Below, one piece after another: positions 6,425 to 11,502 of a stretch of 11,502 nt of DNA; the first letter of the stretch is position 1, and every line of letters starts with the position of its first letter. Both the position numbers and the translations under genes were made by a program. Origin of the DNA: JBCDIQ01 sp039024295 (GTDB taxonomy: Bacteria; Bacteroidota; Bacteroidia; J057); NCBI GenBank assembly GCA_039024295.1, contig JBCDIQ010000172.1, forward strand, positions 1 through 11,502, written 5' to 3'. The notes below the pieces were generated by a model, which was not told where the DNA came from, did no database searches, and saw only the letters and a program-made list of their open reading frames with translations.

Positions 6425-9400
6425 TCATTTTGCTTTGGTGACTTTGTCGGTATTGTTGTCTGGCTGTTTGTCAATGAGTTTATAAAGCGGATCAATCCCC
6501 ACTTTTTCAGGCTCCATGTCCACCCAGACTTCAATATTCTCTTCTGGCTGGGTGAGCAAATGCTTCTTAAGGTACAAGGTAGTATCTTTCCACTCGCCCT
6601 CTTCCTTTACCCGGGCAAATACCCCAACATCAATGTAATCTTGGACGGGTAGCTCTGTCTCATTACCTTTTCCATCGTCACGCACTTTTCGGGTCTTGAG
6701 GTTCAGCTTCACTTTATATCTGCCATCCACTTCCTCGAAGGTAGCCTTTTCAACCTTATTGTCATACAGGGTAATGTGTTCAAACAAATCCGTGGTCAGG
6801 TACCTCAGGCTATCGGGAACGATGGTCTGGATGGTGTCATACCATTCGTAAGTAGTGGTAAATGGGGCTTCCTGAAATGCGACCTTGTCCACATATTTCC
6901 GAAGTGCAGCGTTTAGCTCTTCTTCCCCCAGGTAATCTTTCAATGCATACATGACCAAGCTGCCTTTATTGTAGTGAATATACATCTGATTTTCTGAGAG
7001 CAAGGCAGGTTGTTCTTTGATTCGCTCGGCTCCCCTTCGCTGGAGGTAATTGTCCAATTCATGCCGGAGGTATTTTCGAATCTCCACTGGTCCCTGAAGT
7101 TTTTCCATGACCATAAGGGAAGAATACTGCGCCATGGTTTCGGACAAAAACTGGAATCCTTGAACTAATCCCCCAATAACTTGATGCGCCCACCACTGGT
7201 GTGCCACTTCATGAGCCGTTACATACAAGGTCATGTCAACTTCTTTCGCTTTCCGGTCCAAAACAAATCCGATTCCCTCTGAGAAAGGTACGGTGTTAGC
7301 AAATGACTGGGCAAAGGTGCGGTACCGGGGAAATTCCAGGATGCGCATCTGCTGGTGCTGGTAGGGGGAGAAATTTTCTGAATAATAGGTAAGCGACTCC
7401 TTCATCCCCTTCATCATCACATCCAGGTTGTAAGTGTGGGTCGGGTGATGGTAAATTTCCAAGGGAACCTCACGTCCATCAGGTGCTTTCCAGGTTTCGC
7501 TCATCACCTCGTACCGACCCGAAACGATGCTATAAAACTTCAGCATCTTCGAATCCATTTTGTAGTGGTAATATTTTCGGCCATTCTCCTCCCATTCGCG
7601 CTGCAAATACCCGGGCGTTACCGCTATTTGGTCTGGAAGGGTACTTACAATTGCCTCAAAGTTTAGCCAATCTGCATCACGGGAAATCATGGGTTGCTGC
7701 AAGGCTACACTGTCTGTGATGGGTGGGAACCGCTCCTGCTCTGGCAAGTCATATTTTTTCCTTAGCTCCAGGTCCTGAAGCTCATAAAAGCTTTCATACC
7801 CCAGGGCCGGGAAATACATGTGACTCAGGAAGGTACCATTCTCCACTACTTCGGTATTCGAGCCTGAATTGGGAAATCCTTTGGTCACAAATTCCAGGGC
7901 AAATTTCATCTGCACAGAATCTCCCGGCTGGAGGGGTTCTTTGAGCTCGTAGATGAAATAGGAAAAATTGGTGTCGCGGAGTACCTCTTCAAAACCTCTT
8001 TGGAAGGTCAGGCTGGTGATTTTAGTCTCAGGGTATCCTTGAATGTGAATGGAATCCAGCGGAATCTTGGTCTTATTTTTCAGCCAATACGTTCCCTTGG
8101 CAAAGAAATCACGCTGCTCCGGTACTAGATCGACTTCCAGCTTAATTTCAGTGATTTTAGGCTGGGGAATTCGCTCATACTTGCCGTATGTTTTTTCATA
8201 ATTGGCTTGTTCCGCCTGGGTATCTCTGCTGGTTGAAAATTCATTCAATACGTGGGTGTTGTAATAGATGTAACTCCCCATTCCAATGAATCCTAATAGA
8301 CTCACCCCAATGGCAGCCACTCCAGAGGTTCCTAGCGTAGTTTTCAGTTTACGGAACCTCAGCCCAAGTCCAGACTCGGTTCCTCGCACCCATAGCCCTG
8401 CGGTAAGGATGCCCAAGGCGACCATCAAGAATCCCCAATAGGCCTTCATCGTAAGGAAGGGTCCCACAAAATGCCCGTACCCATTCATGTCCGACCAGCT
8501 TAGGCGGGTACCAGAAAACATTCGAATCAGGTTATCTTCCCACCCGAGTGAACTCAGGATAATAGGCTGCCCGAAAAGGAACAGGGCCGTCAGGAAAAAT
8601 CCTACGTACTTATTTCCAATAATGGTCTGGATAAAAAAGGCAAAGATGCAGAACATCACCATGTTGATCATTCGGAAACCAAACAGCGTGCTGATGTAAA
8701 GCCCTAAATTGATTTCAAAAAATCCCTGGAAAACCTGCAGGCAAATTCCCACAATCATCACCCCAAACATCAGCACAAACTGAACAGCGATGAGTGCGAG
8801 TAATTTTGACAAATAGGAGATCCACCTAGGCATTGGCAGTGCATCGTAAATTTGGTTCAGGTCAAGGGTTCGCTCTTTCCAGACCATCTCACCCGAATAG
8901 AAAATGATGATGGCCTGAGAGAATAAGAAGAAGGTACCGGATGCCAGTTCTACCACGTGGAAGGTCATCGGCAGAATCGGCGTTTCGAAGGAGCCTTTGG
9001 TGACCAATACCACCAGCAGCACCATCAACAACCCAATGCCGCCAATCACCAGGAAAATGGGGTTCTTCAAGACTTCCAGTAGCTCCCGCTTCCACAAGGT
9101 AAAAGTCAGGCTTAAGTTTTTTCCCAAAGAGAACTCCTGTTTAACCTTGGGCAGGTTTACCTCCAAGATACGGACTGTATCTCCAATCAGCTTAATCGTA
9201 GGGACTTTGGAACGGAAAACCCTGAGTTTTCCTGGTCCGGCAAAGCTGAAGGAAAATGATCGATACGTAATCAAAACGATGAGCCATGCAACCGCCTGCC
9301 AGATGAGCAGGTTCAGCACAATGGGCATGGACATGGGGATAAGCTGGGTATTTTTTTCTACTGTGGTCCAATACTCTGTTTCCTTGGCAAAGGCGACTCC

Positions 9401-10060
9401 ACCGGAAGGATCGATCAGGCTGGCAAGGAGCTTATTGTCCAATTGGCTCGCCAGGGCTGATGCCACGCTGAACAGCACGAGCACTACCAGAGCATTGAGG
9501 TAGATAAATAATTGATTCCGGCTCAGGGAAACGGTAGCAAAAAATATGGCTCCGGTGAAAAAAGTAAAAGGAACCACCCCCATCAAAAATGGCCGAATGT
9601 AAGCGGCCAGGTTAAGCGGCCCCAGTTTCAAGTCATCAATACCCGGGAGGAACCTCGCAAAAATGAACCCAAACACCAATCCAGACATTACCACAAGGGT
9701 CAATAAAAAGGAACCCAGGAAGCGGGCACCCAGGTATTCCCCTTTGGTGATGGGCTTGGTAAAAAACAAGGAATGGGCATTGTGACGAAAATCGCGGAAT
9801 ACCGGCACCGCCATGAAGGCCGCGATGATGAATATACCTGGAAATTGCCCCAGGCTAAAGATGAACTGGTGCAGGTTAAAAGGAGAATCAGCCATGTTCT
9901 GGCCTCCTCCAGTCATCATCAGTGCAGGTTCAGGACCAAGTGCGCCTCCCATGATGGCGCCATAGAGCAGGCCTGTTCCCACCATGATGAGGAAGTATAT
10001 GTAGGTGGCCACCCTTCTCAGGCGGTACCATAGCTCAAATTTCAGGATGTTCAGGAACAC
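6425..10060 (-). CDS. ABC-2 type permease fused to M1 family aminopeptidase
   Basis: A giant inner-membrane protein. I choose the GTG at 10060 (VFLNILKFELWYRLRR, 1211 residues), 40 bp after the ATPase stop. In-frame ATGs at 10156 and 10213 would overlap the ATPase gene and add a non-hydrophobic leader. Residues 1-600 hold about 13 hydrophobic segments in two ABC-2-like blocks (about 20-265 and 335-557) plus a last one near 580-602. Each block has a coupling-type loop after its second segment (PVFRDFRHN, MVWKERTLD). Residues 634-1211 form an M1 metallopeptidase, placed outside the membrane by the odd segment count. Zinc ligands are H950 and H954 in HEVAH and E974; E951 is the general base, Y1030 (HYNKGS) the likely catalytic tyrosine, and PFSEGIGF (925-932) sits where GAMEN is expected. 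Homologues of about 1200 residues are known in Bacteroidota. Peptide cleavage coupled to transport is inferred; no substrate is evident. Confidence 0.9.
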   Translation of the reverse strand: MFLNILKFELWYRLRRVATYIYFLIMVGTGLLYGAIMGGALGPEPALMMTGGGQNMADSPFNLHQFIFSLGQFPGIFIIAAFMAVPVFRDFRHNAHSLFFTKPITKGEYLGARFLGSFLLTLVVMSGLVFGFIFARFLPGIDDLKLGPLNLAAYIRPFLMGVVPFTFFTGAIFFATVSLSRNQLFIYLNALVVLVLFSVASALASQLDNKLLASLIDPSGGVAFAKETEYWTTVEKNTQLIPMSMPIVLNLLIWQAVAWLIVLITYRSFSFSFAGPGKLRVFRSKVPTIKLIGDTVRILEVNLPKVKQEFSLGKNLSLTFTLWKRELLEVLKNPIFLVIGGIGLLMVLLVVLVTKGSFETPILPMTFHVVELASGTFFLFSQAIIIFYSGEMVWKERTLDLNQIYDALPMPRWISYLSKLLALIAVQFVLMFGVMIVGICLQVFQGFFEINLGLYISTLFGFRMINMVMFCIFAFFIQTIIGNKYVGFFLTALFLFGQPIILSSLGWEDNLIRMFSGTRLSWSDMNGYGHFVGPFLTMKAYWGFLMVALGILTAGLWVRGTESGLGLRFRKLKTTLGTSGVAAIGVSLLGFIGMGSYIYYNTHVLNEFSTSRDTQAEQANYEKTYGKYERIPQPKITEIKLEVDLVPEQRDFFAKGTYWLKNKTKIPLDSIHIQGYPETKITSLTFQRGFEEVLRDTNFSYFIYELKEPLQPGDSVQMKFALEFVTKGFPNSGSNTEVVENGTFLSHMYFPALGYESFYELQDLELRKKYDLPEQERFPPITDSVALQQPMISRDADWLNFEAIVSTLPDQIAVTPGYLQREWEENGRKYYHYKMDSKMLKFYSIVSGRYEVMSETWKAPDGREVPLEIYHHPTHTYNLDVMMKGMKESLTYYSENFSPYQHQQMRILEFPRYRTFAQSFANTVPFSEGIGFVLDRKAKEVDMTLYVTAHEVAHQWWAHQVIGGLVQGFQFLSETMAQYSSLMVMEKLQGPVEIRKYLRHELDNYLQRRGAERIKEQPALLSENQMYIHYNKGSLVMYALKDYLGEEELNAALRKYVDKVAFQEAPFTTTYEWYDTIQTIVPDSLRYLTTDLFEHITLYDNKVEKATFEEVDGRYKVKLNLKTRKVRDDGKGNETELPVQDYIDVGVFARVKEEGEWKDTTLYLKKHLLTQPEENIEVWVDMEPEKVGIDPLYKLIDKQPDNNTDKVTKAK

Positions 10061-10100
10061 GTCAGAAAATGATTTGCTGGGTAAATTGAAAAGGGGAAAA

Positions 10101-10991
10101 TCAGGACGCTGCCAGGACTGCCCGCTCTTTTTCCTTGATATGAGAGAAATAAACATCTTCCAGGCCAGGCTCGGCAGGCTCAAACATAGGTCCGGGCTGT
10201 TCGCCAAAAGCACGTAAGATCACTTTTCCGGCAAAGAACCTGGAAGAAATAACATTGTAGCGGTCTTGGTACTGCTCTAGTTCATGCTTTTCTACCTGCG
10301 TTTCCCACACTTTTCCTTTTGCCTGCTGGATCAGTTCCAGGGGCTGGCCTGTCAAAAGCACTTCTCCCCGGTGGATAATCGCCATCTGTTCACATAGATC
10401 ACTCACATCTTCCACAATGTGGGTAGACAAGATCACGATGGTATTTTGCCCAATTTCACTGAGCAGGTTGTGAAAGCGGTTTCGCTCCGCAGGGTCCAGG
10501 CCGGCGGTAGGCTCATCCACAATGACCAATTGAGGGTTTCCCAACAAGGCCTGTGCAATACCAAACCGTTGTTTCATCCCACCAGAATACTTGCCCAGTT
10601 TCCGCTTACGGACTTCATAGAGGTTGGTCTGTTCTAGCAAAGCCTTTACCAGCTCTTTCCGCTCTCCCGGGTTGTGAATGCCTTTTAGCCGGGCAAAATG
10701 GTCCAGCATATCCTCTGCAGACATATCCGGGTATACCCCGAAGGACTGGGGTAGGTAGCCCAGTAGTTGTCGAACTTGTTTCTTTTCCTCCAGCACATTC
10801 AGGTCATCCAGCCAGGCTTCTCCTTCGTCTGCTTCTTGCAAAGTGGCTAGGGTCCTCATCAGGGAAGATTTTCCAGCACCGTTGGGGCCCAACAGGCCAA
10901 ACATTCCTTTATCTATTTCCAGGTTCACAGATTTCAGGGCCTGTGTCCCGTTAGGGTAGGTTTTTGAGAGATTTTGGATGCGTAAACTCAT
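10101..10991 (-). CDS. ABC transporter ATP-binding protein
   Basis: A 296-residue cytoplasmic ATPase of the ABC-2 exporter type. All key motifs are present: Walker A GPNGAGKS (35-42), Q-loop Q82 in YLPQSFG, signature YSGGMKQR (135-142; the usual LSGGQ becomes YSGGM, common in this subgroup), Walker B LVIVDEP (155-161) with catalytic E160, D-loop AGLDP and switch H191. The last 80 residues form the variable C-terminal region of this class and end GLEDVYFSHIKEKER. It is the first gene of a two-gene minus-strand operon; its stop lies 40 bp before the GTG start of the permease-peptidase, its evident partner. The second ATP site needs a homodimer, as no second ATPase gene is near. The ATG at 10991 gives the standard MSLRIQNLSKTYPNGTQAL opening. 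Confidence 0.95.
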   Translation of the reverse strand: MSLRIQNLSKTYPNGTQALKSVNLEIDKGMFGLLGPNGAGKSSLMRTLATLQEADEGEAWLDDLNVLEEKKQVRQLLGYLPQSFGVYPDMSAEDMLDHFARLKGIHNPGERKELVKALLEQTNLYEVRKRKLGKYSGGMKQRFGIAQALLGNPQLVIVDEPTAGLDPAERNRFHNLLSEIGQNTIVILSTHIVEDVSDLCEQMAIIHRGEVLLTGQPLELIQQAKGKVWETQVEKHELEQYQDRYNVISSRFFAGKVILRAFGEQPGPMFEPAEPGLEDVYFSHIKEKERAVLAAS

Positions 10992-11004
10992 CGAAGGACA
11001 GCTT

Positions 11005-11053
11005 TTAGGTATTAGTGCTTAGGTAATAGGTGTTAGCTTTTAGGTTTGAGGTA
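11005..11053. repeat. Seven tandem degenerate heptads, TTAGGTA type
   Basis: The segment divides without gaps into seven 7-mers: TTAGGTA, TTAGTGC, TTAGGTA, ATAGGTG, TTAGCTT, TTAGGTT and TGAGGTA. It starts 14 bp upstream of the ATPase start codon, so it lies in the operon's promoter or leader region. A weak minus-strand promoter match overlaps it: TTTG at 11073-11076, a 19-bp spacer, then TACCTCAA at 11046-11053, which matches only part of TAnnTTTG. Confidence 0.75.
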
Positions 11054-11115
11054 AAAGCATGCACGACTCATACAAATTCCGGATAAAGCAGTCTGGTTAT
11101 CAAACCCATACCTGT

Positions 11116-11143
11116 AAACCGAAAACTGTAAACTGAAAACTTC
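11116..11143. repeat. Four tandem heptads, AAACTGA type
   Basis: AAACCGA, AAACTGT, AAACTGA and AAACTTC follow one another without gaps. They match the unit at 6398-6418 on the far side of the operon, in the same orientation. The bases before both arrays are also alike (TCAAA, then CC, then TAC). Confidence 0.65.
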
Positions 11144-11177
11144 TCTTACTTTGTCGCACGATCAGCCGCGAACTTAC

Positions 11178-11210
11178 AAAAAAGAACCGGCAAGCATATA
11201 ACTTGCCGGT
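11178..11210 (-). terminator. Strong intrinsic terminator, minus strand
   Basis: A perfect 9-bp stem (ACCGGCAAG at 11186-11194, CTTGCCGGT at 11202-11210) closes a 7-nt loop. On the minus strand it is followed by TTCTTTTTTG. It must end a minus-strand transcript coming from the right, but no ORF ends near it; the nearest candidate is the structured segment at 11212-11420. Its T-run is on the minus strand only. Confidence 0.88.
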
Positions 11211-11420
11211 CTCAAGAGCAGAAAGTACGGAGTGCCAAAAATTGGTGCGAATTCCAAAGGCGGGTGCATATACATGCATGAAGACTAGGCATCCATACTC
11301 TGCTGTTCTCGCTTGCTAACGATGCGAAAGTGAAAAATCCCCCTCTTGCCTACACCCTTTTTTCAGCAATCGTTATACAGCTTCAAGCGAAACGTTATCC
11401 ACAAAAAATCAGACTCCTGA
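11178..11420 (-). ncRNA. Candidate structured small RNA of unknown class
   Basis: Read on the minus strand, the segment before the terminator folds into nested helices. The ends pair with each other (11414-11420 with 11212-11218, 7 bp with one G-U), one base from the terminator stem. Inside are three coaxial helices: 11384-11389 with 11310-11315 (6 bp), 11369-11374 with 11318-11323 (6 bp) and 11359-11365 with 11331-11337 (7 bp). A TATTAATG box (11425-11432, 4 of 6 fixed positions of TAnnTTTG) lies just upstream of the proposed 5' end, in very AT-rich DNA. No ORF of useful length covers it. Closed ends, a long arm and a terminator recall 6S RNA in outline, but I recognise no conserved 6S sequence. 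It lacks the hallmarks of tmRNA, RNase P RNA and SRP RNA. It could instead be the 3' untranslated region of a gene outside the window. Confidence 0.4.
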
Positions 11421-11502
11421 ATTTCATTAATACTAATATATTAAAAATCAATTACTTAAAATTAAAAACCTTCTTTCAGACCTCCCTGATTTTTAGGATG
11501 CC

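Larger units (their letters stand above)
10992..11502. other. Gene-poor right end
   Basis: This 511-bp stretch holds no convincing protein gene. From left to right it contains the two heptad arrays (11005-11053, 11116-11143), a minus-strand terminator (11178-11210), the candidate small RNA (to 11420), and an AT-rich tract (about 11421-11475) that could be a promoter region. All three minus-strand frames entering from the right edge hit stops within about 40 bases, at or before 11462, so at most a very short gene end could lie there. Confidence 0.7.

Noticed and set aside
8997..9503. 168-codon plus-strand ORF
   Set aside because: It is antisense to the membrane region of the permease-peptidase gene, which has clear family motifs. 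Its translation is low-complexity with no recognisable domain.
10553..10954. 133-codon plus-strand ORF
   Set aside because: It lies opposite the ABC ATPase motifs and has no coherent domain of its own.
11005..11143. CRISPR-like array
   Set aside because: The repeats are 7 nt long, contiguous and degenerate, with no spacers and no cas genes nearby.
11113..11277. Minus-strand ORF of about 54 codons starting ATGCATGTATATG
   Set aside because: It runs through the terminator hairpin and the heptad array and has no protein-like composition, so it is probably chance.
11310..11400. Integron attC site
   Set aside because: The nested arms resemble a folded attC, but the possible cores (GCTAAC, GTTATAC) do not fit RYYYAAC/GTTRRRY, and no integrase or cassette is visible.

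Overview
The window looks like ordinary chromosome from a Bacteroidota bacterium of the Cytophagales type (Cyclobacteriaceae/Algoriphagus-like). This is an inference. It rests on protein families typical of that group: a roughly 1200-residue ABC permease fused to an M1 aminopeptidase, DUF4199, an Mrp ATPase without its C-terminal CxxC, and a helical-repeat protein starting LFxLIKxMSxSEKRYFKLFA. Intergenic heptad repeats and the lack of clear Shine-Dalgarno sequences agree with it. I see no phage, IS element, tRNA, rRNA or CRISPR array.

Layout. At 2-64 is the last 20 codons of a plus-strand gene that ends at a bidirectional terminator (89-116). Three minus-strand genes follow, read from right to left: an NhaD-type sodium/proton antiporter (1595-3181), an Mrp/ApbC iron-sulfur carrier ATPase (414-1538) and a NifU C-domain protein (136-390). 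The last two are 23 bp apart and form a clear iron-sulfur pair. Upstream, also on the minus strand, is a secreted protein that is probably an outer-membrane barrel (3279-3962). Divergent from it is a plus-strand helical-repeat protein of unknown function (4124-5605). That gene converges on a small DUF4199 membrane protein (5718-6236, minus), which has its own terminator.

The right half is a two-gene minus-strand operon. An ABC ATPase (10101-10991) is followed by a very large protein (6425-10060) that joins about 13 membrane segments, apparently two ABC-2-like half-permeases in tandem, to an extracytoplasmic M1 metallopeptidase. The ATPase probably energises this single-chain permease. Both flanks of the operon carry the same two kinds of degenerate heptad repeat in the same order and orientation.

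The right end (10992-11502) has no convincing ORF. It contains a strong minus-strand intrinsic terminator (11186-11210) directly after a stretch that can fold into nested helices closed by its own ends (11212-11420). I read this as a candidate small RNA gene of about 210-240 nt. It is the least explained part of the window. The coding genes match families I recognise or ordinary hypothetical proteins; the less usual points are listed as findings.
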